A stretch of 64,000 bases of DNA, taken from contig NZ_BCQI01000016.1 in assembly GCF_001544355.1 (NCBI RefSeq), forward strand, positions 1 to 64,000, written 5' to 3'. Every line of letters begins with the position of its first letter. Within the stretch, counting starts at the first letter, position 1. A program made the translations under genes and the position numbers. This DNA comes from Alicyclobacillus acidiphilus NBRC 100859 (GTDB lineage: Bacteria > Bacillota > Bacilli > Alicyclobacillales > Alicyclobacillaceae). Positions 30,788 to 39,652 of this stretch are shown in pieces. Under the pieces are notes generated by a model. It saw nothing but the letters and a program-made list of their open reading frames with translations, searched no databases and was not told the DNA's origin.

Positions 30788-33426
30788 AAATCATATCTGT
30801 TCGGCATATTGAGGGTCCGAACGTCTATTTGTATAAACCGATTCTCGTCGCCAGAGTCCATCTTGAACAGTGGACAGAAAAAGAGAGCACCGATTTTCCT
30901 GGATTTACGGAATCGCTGCTGGGTTATCTTCCCGGATTGGCGGAACACCATTGCGCGAAAGGCGAGCCAGGCGGTTTCGTGGAGCGGCTCTACGGCGGCA
31001 CGTACTTTGGACACATTTGCGAACATGTCGCCATTGAGTTGGCCACGCTGATTGGCCTGAACGTGCATTACGGCAAGACCGTCTACGCGGATGGCCCAGG
31101 GCATTACGACATCGTCATGGAGTGCGAGTGCTACGAATTGCAGAAGGAACTGCTGGCTGAGGCCATCCGTGCGGTCAGCGCCTTGACGGAACGCCAAGAC
31201 CCTCCGTCGCTGGATGAGATTATCAATCGCGGCAGGCAGTTGCACGAACGGTACTCGCTCGGACCGAGCACGCAAGCCATCGTGGATGCCTGCAAGCGGC
31301 GCAACATTCCAGTTCGGCGGATTGCCGGCAGTCTGTTGGAGCTCGGCTACGGAAAGTGGCTCAAGCGGGTCGAAGCCACGATTACGGATCAGACGTCGTG
31401 TGTGGCGGCGGATATCGCGTCGGACAAAGCGTTGACGAAACAGTTGTTGAGCGACGCAGGGATTCCTGTTCCGTACGGCGGGATCGCGACAACGGAAGAT
31501 GAAGCGGTCGACTGGTTTGCGTACATTGGCGGCCCAGTCGCGGTGAAACCGCTCGATGGGCGGCAAGGGATCGGCGTTTCGCTGAACGTCGCCACGGAAG
31601 CGGCGGTTCGCCAAAGTTATCAAATTGCGAGGAAATACGGGCGGTCCATCGTGATCGAAGAATATGTGACAGGCACGAATGTGCGGCTGCTGGTCGTTGG
31701 GGGGCGCTGTGTGGCGGCGGCGGTGCGCGAACCGGCATCCGTCCTCGGCGACGGCAATCACTCCGTCCGCGATTTGATTGACCTTGTCAACCGCGATCCA
31801 CGGCGCGGCAGCGGCCACGGAAAGCCGCTTTCGATCATCGAGGTGGACGAGGTGGTCGAGGCCACCCTGCGCAAGCAGGGCATCACGTTGGACGATGTTC
31901 CGGCGTTTGGAGAGCGGGTCTATCTGCGCGAAAGCGCCAATCTGTCGACGGGCGGCGAGGCGCGCGACGTGACCGATGAGATCGACATATCCTATCGCCG
32001 CATGGCGGAGCGCAGCGCGCGGCGCATCGGACTGGACGTCTGCGGGGTCGACATGGTCGTTCAGGATATCCACGTGCCGGCCTCTCGCGACACTTGCGCC
32101 GTGATTGAGGTGAACGCCGCGCCGGGGATTCGCATGCACGAACATCCGTCGCATGGGAAGCGGCGCGCGGTTGCCGACGCGGTGGTTCAATCGCTCTACC
32201 CAGACGAACAGACGGGGAGAATTCCGATTATCTCCGTGACTGGGACCAACGGCAAGACGACGACCACTCGCTTGATTGCGCACGGTTTTCAAGTGGATGG
32301 CAGAACGGTCGGATTCACGTCCACCGGCGGCGTGTACATCGGCGGTGAGCTCATTCAACCGGGCGACACCACGGGGCCGCGCAGCGCGAGGCTCGTGCTG
32401 TCCGATCCCACTGTTGAAGTGGCGGTCCTCGAGACGGCGCGCGGCGGCATCATCCGCGGCGGCTTGGCCTACGATCTCGCCGATGTCGCCGTAATCACGA
32501 ACATCTCGCTCGATCACGTCGGACAGGATTCGCTGGACACACTGGACGACATCATGCACGTCAAGTCGCTCGTCGGCGAATGTGTACATCCGTATGGTAC
32601 GGTGGTGCTCAACGCGGACGATGAACACGTGATGGCGATGGCCAAAAAGTTCAAGGCTCGGCCTGTCCTGATTGCATCGTCGCCGGAAAACCCTCATGTC
32701 CGTCAGCATGTCTTGAGTGGGGGGACAGCATTTTATGTGGACGATCACGCGATTGTCGAGGCGTCCGGAAAAACGCGTCGCACGCTGCTCTCACTGACCG
32801 ATGTGCCCCTGACCCTCGGCGGCACGATTGGTTTTCATGTGGAAAACACCTTGCTGGCGACGGCCGCCATGCGCGCGGCTGGCTTGACGCGGCGGGTGGT
32901 CGCGAAGGCCCTGCGAACGTTTGCGCCAGAGGACAACCGAGGGCGATGCATGATCTACCGTTTGCCGAACGGCTCGCACGTCGTCCTCGACTACGGGCAC
33001 AATCCAGCAGGGTTCAAGCGAATGGGCGAGTGGCTGGCGGCGGTTCCGCATCGTCACCTGATCGGCGTAGTCGGTGTGCCGGGGGATCGGGCTGACAGCG
33101 TGATCGAACAGGCGGGCGAGGCCTTGGCGCCTTGGTTCGATCGATTTGTCATCAAAGAAGACGAGGATCTTCGCGGGCGCCAACCGGGCGAGGTTGCGCG
33201 CTTGCTCAACGAAGCCATACGAAAGTGCGCGCCGGAGAAGTTGACGGTGATTCGCCTCGAAGAGCCGAATGCACTGCGGCTGGCTGTGACGATGTTGGAG
33301 GCGGAAGACATCGCCTGCATGTTCTATGAAAAGGCCGATGTGCTGGAAGCCGAACTGGCGGCAATGGGCGCGACGCGCGTTCAACAAATCGAGTGGACGC
33401 AGAAACCGACGTACGCGCTGCTGTGA
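30784..33426 (+). CDS. cphA: cyanophycin synthetase
   Basis: 880 aa, the size of CphA1. It builds the poly-Asp backbone with Arg side chains, a nitrogen store. Three parts are seen: an N-terminal domain (about 1-160), an ATP-grasp domain (about 215-470, with KPLDGRQGIGVSL and EVNAAPGIRMHEHP), and a Mur ligase-like domain with P-loop GTNGKTTTT (about 486-494) and GHNPAGFKRMGEWL near the C-terminal part. ATG 30784 overlaps the cphB stop. Neighbours in B. subtilis (sspF and ispE) flank the pair, so cphBA is an insertion in that order. Confidence 0.95.
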   Translation: MKIISVRHIEGPNVYLYKPILVARVHLEQWTEKESTDFPGFTESLLGYLPGLAEHHCAKGEPGGFVERLYGGTYFGHICEHVAIELATLIGLNVHYGKTVYADGPGHYDIVMECECYELQKELLAEAIRAVSALTERQDPPSLDEIINRGRQLHERYSLGPSTQAIVDACKRRNIPVRRIAGSLLELGYGKWLKRVEATITDQTSCVAADIASDKALTKQLLSDAGIPVPYGGIATTEDEAVDWFAYIGGPVAVKPLDGRQGIGVSLNVATEAAVRQSYQIARKYGRSIVIEEYVTGTNVRLLVVGGRCVAAAVREPASVLGDGNHSVRDLIDLVNRDPRRGSGHGKPLSIIEVDEVVEATLRKQGITLDDVPAFGERVYLRESANLSTGGEARDVTDEIDISYRRMAERSARRIGLDVCGVDMVVQDIHVPASRDTCAVIEVNAAPGIRMHEHPSHGKRRAVADAVVQSLYPDEQTGRIPIISVTGTNGKTTTTRLIAHGFQVDGRTVGFTSTGGVYIGGELIQPGDTTGPRSARLVLSDPTVEVAVLETARGGIIRGGLAYDLADVAVITNISLDHVGQDSLDTLDDIMHVKSLVGECVHPYGTVVLNADDEHVMAMAKKFKARPVLIASSPENPHVRQHVLSGGTAFYVDDHAIVEASGKTRRTLLSLTDVPLTLGGTIGFHVENTLLATAAMRAAGLTRRVVAKALRTFAPEDNRGRCMIYRLPNGSHVVLDYGHNPAGFKRMGEWLAAVPHRHLIGVVGVPGDRADSVIEQAGEALAPWFDRFVIKEDEDLRGRQPGEVARLLNEAIRKCAPEKLTVIRLEEPNALRLAVTMLEAEDIACMFYEKADVLEAELAAMGATRVQQIEWTQKPTYALL

Positions 33427-33531
33427 TATACGCATTGTTCTGAGGATCGCTTCACTTCTCGGACAACCCCTACGGGAGCTTGACTTTGTGTCCCTGCCTC
33501 GGCATGCTAGTTTTAGTCGAGGTGGGGACTT

Positions 33532-34422
33532 TTGCTGCTGAATCGGGCATATGCCAAAATTAATTTGACACTGGACGTCCTTCACCGGAGAGATGACGGT
33601 TATCACGAGGTGGACATGGTCATGCAAAGCATCGACTTGTCGGATCTCGTGTGGCTGGATAAGCGTCCTTCCGGCGAAATTACGTTGGACAGCTCGTCGC
33701 CGGGCATTCCAACAGATGATCGCAATTTGGCTGTTCAGGCAGCCAAACGGTTTTTCGAACATACCAGAACGGATGCCGGGGTACATATTCAACTTGAAAA
33801 ACACATTCCTGTCGCAGCGGGTTTGGCGGGGGGATCCAGCGATGCGGCCGCGGTGTTGCGCGGTCTCAACGAGCTGTACGAGACTGGGCTGACGTTGGAT
33901 GAATTGGCTCACATCGGCGCTCAGATTGGCTCCGATGTGCCGTTCTGCGTGTACGGCGGCACCGCCGTGGCGCGGGGGCGAGGCGAGCGGCTGACGCGGA
34001 TTGTCCATGGCTGCAATCTGCACGTGGTGCTGATTCATCCGCGCTTGTTCGTGTCGACGGCGGACGTGTACCAGGGACTCGTCCCATCCGATTTCACGGA
34101 CAACCCTCGTTCGGGAGACATGGTGGAAAAATTGCAGGCGCTGCAAATTGACGACATTCCTTCAACAGTTTCGAACACACTGCAGCGAGTCACCTTTCGC
34201 ATGTACCCCGAGCTTCAGGCTTTGGCGGACAAAGTGGCAGCCGTGACGCATCATCCGGTGCACATGTCCGGCAGCGGACCGACACTGTTCTGTTTAGCCG
34301 CGACCGCGGGCCAGGCAAATCGGATGTACAACGCCTTGCGCGGTGTGATGAAAGACGTCTATATCACGCGTTTCGTGTCCGGAGAAGGGACATCGGAACC
34401 GGAAGAAATGAAATCCGTGTGA
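33532..34422 (+). CDS. ispE: 4-diphosphocytidyl-2-C-methyl-D-erythritol kinase
   Basis: 296 aa GHMP kinase of the MEP isoprenoid pathway. AYAKINLTLDV at the start, PVAAGLAGGSSDAAA (ATP loop, about 93-107) and MSGSGPTLF (about 244-252) are family motifs. TTG 33532 has GAGGTGGGG upstream. B. subtilis has the same ispE-purR order. Confidence 0.96.
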   Translation: MLLNRAYAKINLTLDVLHRRDDGYHEVDMVMQSIDLSDLVWLDKRPSGEITLDSSSPGIPTDDRNLAVQAAKRFFEHTRTDAGVHIQLEKHIPVAAGLAGGSSDAAAVLRGLNELYETGLTLDELAHIGAQIGSDVPFCVYGGTAVARGRGERLTRIVHGCNLHVVLIHPRLFVSTADVYQGLVPSDFTDNPRSGDMVEKLQALQIDDIPSTVSNTLQRVTFRMYPELQALADKVAAVTHHPVHMSGSGPTLFCLAATAGQANRMYNALRGVMKDVYITRFVSGEGTSEPEEMKSV

Positions 34423-34460
34423 TGGCCGCGACGCGGATCGTGAGGCGGAGGGGGAGTATC

Positions 34461-35264
34461 ATGCAGCGCCTCGAACGATTGATACGGCTTACCCAACGCT
34501 TGATCGAGCGTCCGGCGGCACCTGTCGGCCTCACGCAGTTGTCCGAAGTGTGGGGGATATCCAAGTCGACTTTGAGCGAAGACGTCGCGTTGGTGCGAGA
34601 CACGCTGGCGCAGGCTGAGACGGGGGTCATCGAGACGTTCGTCGGAGCGCAGGGCGGCGTCCGCTTTCATCCTCGAGTGCCTCGTGCCGAGGCGGAGGCG
34701 TTTCTGTCCGATTTGGCCCATCGGTTGTCCAACGAAAAACGCGTGTTGGCGGGCGAGTTTGTCTACTTGTCCGACATATTGGGCGATCCGGACGTGCTCG
34801 ACATGGTCGGGCGGCTGGTGAGCTCCCGCTTTCGATCCGACGGAATCAATGTCGTGGTGACCATTGAAACGAAAGGCATCACCCTCGCCGCTGCCGTCGC
34901 GCGCTACTTGCACGTGCCTGTGGCCATCGTCCGCCGGGATCAACGCGTGACAGAAGGGGCTTCCGTCACGACGCACTATGTGTCGGGATCGGCCAAGCGC
35001 ATTCAAACGATGTCGCTGAGCAAGCGGTTGATTCCGAAAGAGGCCAGGGCGTTGATTGTGGACGACTTCATGCGGGCTGGCGCGACCGCTCGGGCTGTCC
35101 GCGAGCTGCTGGGTGAGTTCGAAGCGGAAGTGGTGGGAACGGCCGTCTTCATGTCGACTGCCGAGCCAGCGCGCAAGATGGTCGATTCTTATGTGTCGCT
35201 TTTGCAGATCCATCTTCTGAGCGAAAACCAGATCGACATTCGCCCGTGTTTTTCTGAACGATAA
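34461..35264 (+). CDS. purR: purine operon repressor PurR
   Basis: 267 aa. An N-terminal winged helix (about 1-75, with SEVWGISKSTLSEDV) is joined to a PRT domain whose PRPP loop is LIVDDFMRAGATA (about 197-209). TKGITLAAAVARYL and YVSGSAKRIQTMSLSKR are the conserved Bacilli PurR segments. PurR represses purine synthesis genes and PRPP relieves it. ATG 34461 has GGAGGGGGAG upstream; the frame opens at 34419 but lacks a site there. Confidence 0.96.
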   Translation: MQRLERLIRLTQRLIERPAAPVGLTQLSEVWGISKSTLSEDVALVRDTLAQAETGVIETFVGAQGGVRFHPRVPRAEAEAFLSDLAHRLSNEKRVLAGEFVYLSDILGDPDVLDMVGRLVSSRFRSDGINVVVTIETKGITLAAAVARYLHVPVAIVRRDQRVTEGASVTTHYVSGSAKRIQTMSLSKRLIPKEARALIVDDFMRAGATARAVRELLGEFEAEVVGTAVFMSTAEPARKMVDSYVSLLQIHLLSENQIDIRPCFSER

Positions 35265-35299
35265 CCATCAAGATATCCATCGACGAGGAGAGTGTGTTC

Positions 35300-35677
35300 A
35301 TGCAGATCATCGAGACCAATCAGGCTCCAGCCGCCATCGGCCCCTATTCGCAGGCAATCCAGGTCGGTCCGTTTCTTTACACGTCAGGCCAGATTCCACT
35401 GACCGTCGACGGCGAATTGGTGACTGGCGGCGTCGAGCAACAGGCTGCCCAAGTGTTCAAAAATCTCGACGCGGTGTTGCAAGCTGCTGGCGTGTCTCGC
35501 AATCAAGTGGTCAAGGCGACCATCTTTATGACCGATCTCGGCGCCTTTGCGACGGTCAACGAACAATTCGCCGCCTTTTTCGGTTCGCACAAGCCCGCAC
35601 GATCCACGGTTCAGGTTGCGGCATTGCCCAGAGGGGCCGAGGTGGAAATCGAGCTTGTGGCCTATTGCGGCAACTGA
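35300..35677 (+). CDS. ridA: RidA family enamine/imine deaminase
   Basis: 125 aa. NQAPAAIGPYSQAIQVG, LYTSGQIPL and KATIFMTDLGAFATVNEQFAAFF, with ARSTVQVAALPRGAEVEIELVA (binding Arg about 104), are the YjgF/YabJ signatures. It hydrolyses reactive 2-aminoacrylate. ATG 35300 has AGGAG 9 bases upstream. It follows purR by 35 bp, as yabJ does in B. subtilis, where it is part of the purine regulation locus. Confidence 0.96.
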   Translation: MQIIETNQAPAAIGPYSQAIQVGPFLYTSGQIPLTVDGELVTGGVEQQAAQVFKNLDAVLQAAGVSRNQVVKATIFMTDLGAFATVNEQFAAFFGSHKPARSTVQVAALPRGAEVEIELVAYCGN

Positions 35678-35754
35678 TCAAGGGCGGTCGACAGCAGGCT
35701 GCGGTACAGGATTCGACCTATAACGTCGAATTCTGAAAAAATTATGACGGATAT

Positions 35755-35783
35755 GCAGGAGTTCAAAACACCCTGTTGAATTG
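35755..35783 (+). promoter_or_regulatory. sigma-H promoter of spoVG
   Basis: GCAGGAGTT (35755-35763) fits RNAGGAWWW with one mismatch. After 11 bp GTTGAATTG (35775-35783) fits RNNGAATWW with one mismatch at the last base. B. subtilis spoVG has a well-known sigma-H promoter, so the match is credible. Confidence 0.7.
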
Positions 35784-35832
35784 GTTAAAGAGGAATAATC
35801 GACCAATCGTGGCCAGCAGGGTGGTGATAAGG

Positions 35833-36150
35833 GTGCAAATCACAGATGTCAGACTTCGAAGAGTGTCGACGGACGGACGGATGAAAGCCATCGCCTCCAT
35901 CACAATTGATAGTGAGTTTGTCGTTCACGATATTCGAATCATCGACGGCAACAACGGAATGTTCGTTGCAATGCCAAGCAAAAAGACGCCCGACGGTGAA
36001 TTTCGAGATATTGCGCATCCCATTTCGTCCATCACGAGACAGAAGATTCAAGACGCGGTCCTTCAGGCGTATTTCCAGGGCGGCGATACCGAAGAATCTT
36101 CGTTGGACGTCCAACAACAAGAACTCCATGTAGAAGAACCAACGGCATAA
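35833..36150 (+). CDS. spoVG: septation protein SpoVG
   Basis: 105 aa. [49 protein letters not shown] and [19 protein letters not shown] are almost invariant in SpoVG. SpoVG is a small regulator that binds nucleic acids and affects septation in sporulation. GTG 35833 is preceded by GGTGGTGAT. A sigma-H promoter precedes it and a terminator follows. Confidence 0.97.
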   Translation: MQITDVRLRRVSTDGRMKAIASITIDSEFVVHDIRIIDGNNGMFVAMPSKKTPDGEFRDIAHPISSITRQKIQDAVLQAYFQGGDTEESSLDVQQQELHVEEPTA

Positions 36151-36158
36151 TCATTTTT

Positions 36159-36184
36159 GCCCTGACAGCGGTCAGGGCTTTTTT
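36159..36184 (+). terminator. terminator of spoVG
   Basis: GCCCTGAC and GTCAGGGC pair over AGCG, followed by TTTTTT. Confidence 0.93.
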
Positions 36185-36331
36185 ACGTCCATTTGCATGC
36201 CTATGTCCTTTTTGTGTCCACTCGGTTCGAAAATTGAAATGCGGAAGCTCCTTCGGGTACACTGAGGTTCGGAGCAAGTGTCTTACGAAAGCTCGGAAAC
36301 GTCCACTGTTATCCGTTGTGGAGGAGATTAT

Positions 36332-37747
36332 ATGACCAAGAGTGCGATTGTGCTTGCTGCCGGCCACGGCACACGCATGAAGTCGCAAACTCACAAAGTG
36401 CTTCATCCCGTTTGTGGGAAGCCGATGATCCATCATATTTTGGATACGCTCGAAGAGCTGGGCGTCGACCAAACGATTGTTGTGGTGGGGCAGCAGCGGG
36501 AGAAAGTGATAGAGGCTGTCGGATCCAGAGCGGATATTGCGATACAAGAGGAGCAAAAGGGCACTGGCGACGCGGTGAAGGCGGCCTTGCCCAAATTGCG
36601 ATCCGACGTGGACACAGTCGTCGTTCTCTATGGAGATGCTCCGTTGATTCAAGCAAAGACCATCGAGGGTCTGTTCAAGATGAAGGACAGTGAACAGGCC
36701 GACGCGGTGATACTGACCGCCGATGTCCAGGATCCGACTGGCCTTGGTCGCGTGTTTCTCAACCATCAAGGTCACGTCGCCAGGATTGTCGAAGAGAAGG
36801 ACGCTACCCCAGAAGAACGCGCGAACCACGTGATCAACACAGGTGTTTACGCGTACGACAGAGCCGCTTTGCGGATGTCGGTGGAGGAATTGAAAAACGA
36901 CAACGCGCAAGGTGAATACTACTTGACGGACACGCTCGCCATCATCGGTGACAAAGGTGGCAAGGTGGTACCCCTCCAAGTCGAAAATCCCCATGAAATT
37001 GCGAGTGTGAATGACCGTTTGCAGCTGTCTCAGGTCGAGGCGCTGGCCAGACAAATGATCTTGCAAAAGTGGATGCGGGATGGCGTCACCATTGTGGATC
37101 CGGGCAACACGTACATCGAGGCGTCAGTGCGGCTTTCGCCGGATGTGACGCTGTTGCCGGGAACCATCCTCGCTGGTGAAACCCATGTCGCTTCCTTTGC
37201 GACCATTGGGCCAAACACGCGTCTGGTGGATACGGTCGTCCGGGAGCGGGCCGTTGTGCAATACACGGTCAGCGTCGAAAGCGAGATCGGCGAAGAAGCT
37301 CAAGTCGGGCCGTTCGCCTACTTGCGCCCAGGTACCAAGGTCGGCGCGCGCTGCAAGGTCGGGGACTTCGTGGAACTGAAGAATACGGTTCTCGGAGACG
37401 ACACCAAAGTCAGCCATCTTGCGTATGTTGGTGACGCGGAGATCGGTCGAGACGTGAACATCGGCTGCGGCGTTGTCACGGTGAACTACGACGGTGAGAA
37501 AAAGCACCGGACTGTCGTGGGAGACGGGAGTTTCATCGGCTCCAACGCGAACCTGATTGCTCCGTTGACGATTGGCGAGGGCGTGTACGTATGCGCCGGA
37601 TCGACCGTGACGGAGGACGCGGCAGACGACGCGTTTGTGATTGCTCGAACACCGCAAACGACCAAGCCCAATTACGTGCGGGCCTGGAAAGCGAGAAGAG
37701 CGGGTAATCAACCCACAGTGAAAGGCGGGGAAGCTGGTGGCCATTGA
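36332..37747 (+). CDS. glmU: bifunctional GlcN-1-P acetyltransferase/GlcNAc-1-P uridyltransferase
   Basis: 471 aa. It makes UDP-GlcNAc for peptidoglycan. The N-terminal pyrophosphorylase has [11 protein letters not shown] (about 8-18) and the [10 protein letters not shown] motif. The C-terminal left-handed beta-helix (about 255-440) has hexapeptide repeats such as IGANTxxx-type [10 protein letters not shown] and [21 protein letters not shown], ending in [21 protein letters not shown] 36332 follows GAGGAG. Its stop lies inside the prs frame (11-bp overlap). Confidence 0.97.
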   Translation: MTKSAIVLAAGHGTRMKSQTHKVLHPVCGKPMIHHILDTLEELGVDQTIVVVGQQREKVIEAVGSRADIAIQEEQKGTGDAVKAALPKLRSDVDTVVVLYGDAPLIQAKTIEGLFKMKDSEQADAVILTADVQDPTGLGRVFLNHQGHVARIVEEKDATPEERANHVINTGVYAYDRAALRMSVEELKNDNAQGEYYLTDTLAIIGDKGGKVVPLQVENPHEIASVNDRLQLSQVEALARQMILQKWMRDGVTIVDPGNTYIEASVRLSPDVTLLPGTILAGETHVASFATIGPNTRLVDTVVRERAVVQYTVSVESEIGEEAQVGPFAYLRPGTKVGARCKVGDFVELKNTVLGDDTKVSHLAYVGDAEIGRDVNIGCGVVTVNYDGEKKHRTVVGDGSFIGSNANLIAPLTIGEGVYVCAGSTVTEDAADDAFVIARTPQTTKPNYVRAWKARRAGNQPTVKGGEAGGH

Positions 37748-38681
37748 TTCGGACTTGAAACTGGTCACGGGAAACGCCAATCCCGCATTAGCCCAAGAAA
37801 TTGCGGACTACATTGGTGTATCGCTGACTGCATGCGATGTCAGTCGGTTCAAAGATGGAGAAGTGCGAATTAAATTGGGCGAAAGCGTTCGCGGCAGCAA
37901 CGTGTTCATCATTCAGCCGACAAGCGCTCCGGTAAACGAGCATCTGATGGAACTGCTCATTATGATCGACGCCATCAAGCGGGCTTCGGCGAGGGCCATC
38001 AATGTCGTGATCCCGTATTACGGGTACGCGCGCCAGGATCGCAAAGCCCGGGCCAGAGATCCCATCACGGCCAAACTCGTCGCCAACCTTCTGGAGACGG
38101 CGGGGGCCACGAGAGTGATTTGCATGGATCTGCACGCCGGTCAAATCCAAGGGTTCTTCGATATTCCTTTGGATCACCTGATTGGCATGCCGATATTGGC
38201 TGATTATTTTGTGGACAAGCGCATCGACAATCCGGTCGTCGTGTCGCCCGACATGGGTGGTGTCACGAGGGCGAGGCAGTTCGCGGAACGCTTGGGCGCT
38301 CCCCTTGCGATCATTGACAAGCGCCGCCCGGACGTCAATGAAGCTCAGGTGATGAACATCATCGGTGACATTCAGGGCAAGACTGCCATCCTCATTGATG
38401 ATATGATCGATACGGCCGGCACCATTGCGGCTGGCGCGAGGGAATTGCTCGCCCGTGGCGCAAAGGGCGTGTACGCTTGCTGTATCCATCCGGTTTTATC
38501 CGGGGATGGCGTGGAACGGATTGAGAATTCGGACATCCAGGAAGTGGTTGTCACGAATACCATCGCGCTTCCCGAAGCCAAGCGAATCGAAAAAATTCGC
38601 GTGCTGTCCGTGGCGGAATTGATTGCGGAAGCCATCATTCGCGTTCATACACAGCGCTCCATCAGTCAGTTGTTCGATTGA
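37737..38681 (+). CDS. prs: ribose-phosphate pyrophosphokinase
   Basis: 314 aa. It makes PRPP from ribose-5-P and [17 protein letters not shown]-like start, [39 protein letters not shown] and the PRPP loop [20 protein letters not shown] (about 223-235) are all standard. GTG 37737 lies inside the glmU end; GGCGGGG is the binding site. B. subtilis has ctc after prs; it is absent here. Confidence 0.97.
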   Translation: MAIDSDLKLVTGNANPALAQEIADYIGVSLTACDVSRFKDGEVRIKLGESVRGSNVFIIQPTSAPVNEHLMELLIMIDAIKRASARAINVVIPYYGYARQDRKARARDPITAKLVANLLETAGATRVICMDLHAGQIQGFFDIPLDHLIGMPILADYFVDKRIDNPVVVSPDMGGVTRARQFAERLGAPLAIIDKRRPDVNEAQVMNIIGDIQGKTAILIDDMIDTAGTIAAGARELLARGAKGVYACCIHPVLSGDGVERIENSDIQEVVVTNTIALPEAKRIEKIRVLSVAELIAEAIIRVHTQRSISQLFD

Positions 38682-38715
38682 CCGAGTGACGGAATCGCGG
38701 TGGGAGGAACGCACG

Positions 38716-39288
38716 ATGAAGGCAATCATCGGACTGGGCAACCCAGGGCCGAAGTATGAAAAAACGCGGCATAACGTCGGGTTTTGGGTGATTGACGAGT
38801 GCGCGAGACGACTCGGCACATTGGTTATCCGGTCCAAGTTTCAGTCGCTTGTCGGCGATGGGCGGATCTCGGGTGAACCTGTCTTGCTTGTCAAGCCCCA
38901 GACGTTTATGAATCTGAGCGGTAACGCGGTGCGTGAGGTCGTCGACTTTTATAAATTGGATATCGAGCAGGATATCGTGATCGTGTACGACGATATGGAT
39001 TTCGCACCTGGCCAGATCAAGCTTCGCCTATCCGGGCGGGCTGGCGGCCACAACGGTATCAAGTCGATTATCCAGTCGCTCGGGACAGAGTCGTTCTGTC
39101 GGATTCGTATAGGGATCGGTCGGCCTGTTTCAGGGCCGGATATCATCGATCACGTTTTAGGCACGTTTTCGAGGGATGAGCAGCAACTGGTTGAGCGAGC
39201 TTGTCAGACTGCGGCAGAGGCGGCGATCTTGGCGGTCGAACGCGGCTTCTTGCACGCGATGAACAAGTATAATTCCACGGCAACGTAG
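38716..39288 (+). CDS. pth: peptidyl-tRNA hydrolase
   Basis: 190 aa. GLGNPGPKYEKTRHNVGFWV (catalytic His near 20), MNLSGNAVREVVDFYKL and DFAPGQIKLRLSGRAGGHNGIKSI (catalytic Asp about 93) are present. It recycles peptidyl-tRNA and is called spoVC in B. subtilis. ATG 38716 follows GGGAGGAA. Confidence 0.97.
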   Translation: MKAIIGLGNPGPKYEKTRHNVGFWVIDECARRLGTLVIRSKFQSLVGDGRISGEPVLLVKPQTFMNLSGNAVREVVDFYKLDIEQDIVIVYDDMDFAPGQIKLRLSGRAGGHNGIKSIIQSLGTESFCRIRIGIGRPVSGPDIIDHVLGTFSRDEQQLVERACQTAAEAAILAVERGFLHAMNKYNSTAT

Positions 39289-39313
39289 ACCCTGGATAAA
39301 ATTGCGTCGGCAC

Positions 39314-39343
39314 GTATGCTTGCCGTGTTCTACCCCCATACTA
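39314..39343 (+). promoter_or_regulatory. forespore (sigma-F/G type) promoter of fin
   Basis: GTATG (39314-39318) and CATACTA (39337-39343, exact CATNNTA) are 18 bp apart. B. subtilis fin is switched on by sigma-F and limits it. The start codon lies 38 bp downstream. Confidence 0.6.
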
Positions 39344-39381
39344 GTGTTCAGATGAACTTGACTGACACAGGGGTGGATCGC

Positions 39382-39621
39382 ATGCGGTTCGAATACGTTT
39401 GTCGATATTGCAAAAGGCCCATAGGCGCCGTGGACGCGGCGAACTGGACGTATGCCGACGCGGTGCAGCGATTGGGGCTGCACCACTTGGACAGCGATCA
39501 TCAACGCGACGTCATCCAGTCGCGCGCTGGTGACGTTCAGATCCAAACCGTTTGCGAGGCGTGTGAACAAGCGGTCGCGATGAATCCAGAGCTACTGATT
39601 GAGGGAAACGTCATACAGTAG
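39382..39621 (+). CDS. fin: anti-sigma-F factor Fin (YabK)
   Basis: 79 aa. Two Cys pairs, CRYCKRPIG (about 7-10) and CEACEQ (about 59-62), form the zinc site, and WTYADAVQRLGLHHL is the conserved helix. Fin shuts off sigma-F so that sigma-G can take over. ATG 39382 follows AGGGGTGG. Position between pth and mfd matches B. subtilis. Confidence 0.93.
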   Translation: MRFEYVCRYCKRPIGAVDAANWTYADAVQRLGLHHLDSDHQRDVIQSRAGDVQIQTVCEACEQAVAMNPELLIEGNVIQ

Positions 39622-39652
39622 ATACAGGTGCAAGATCGGGAGGAGGAGTAGC

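Noticed and set aside
30781-32748. Long minus-strand frame opposite cphA (655 codons)
   Set aside because: Shadow of cphA; composition is Arg/His-rich as for antisense frames.
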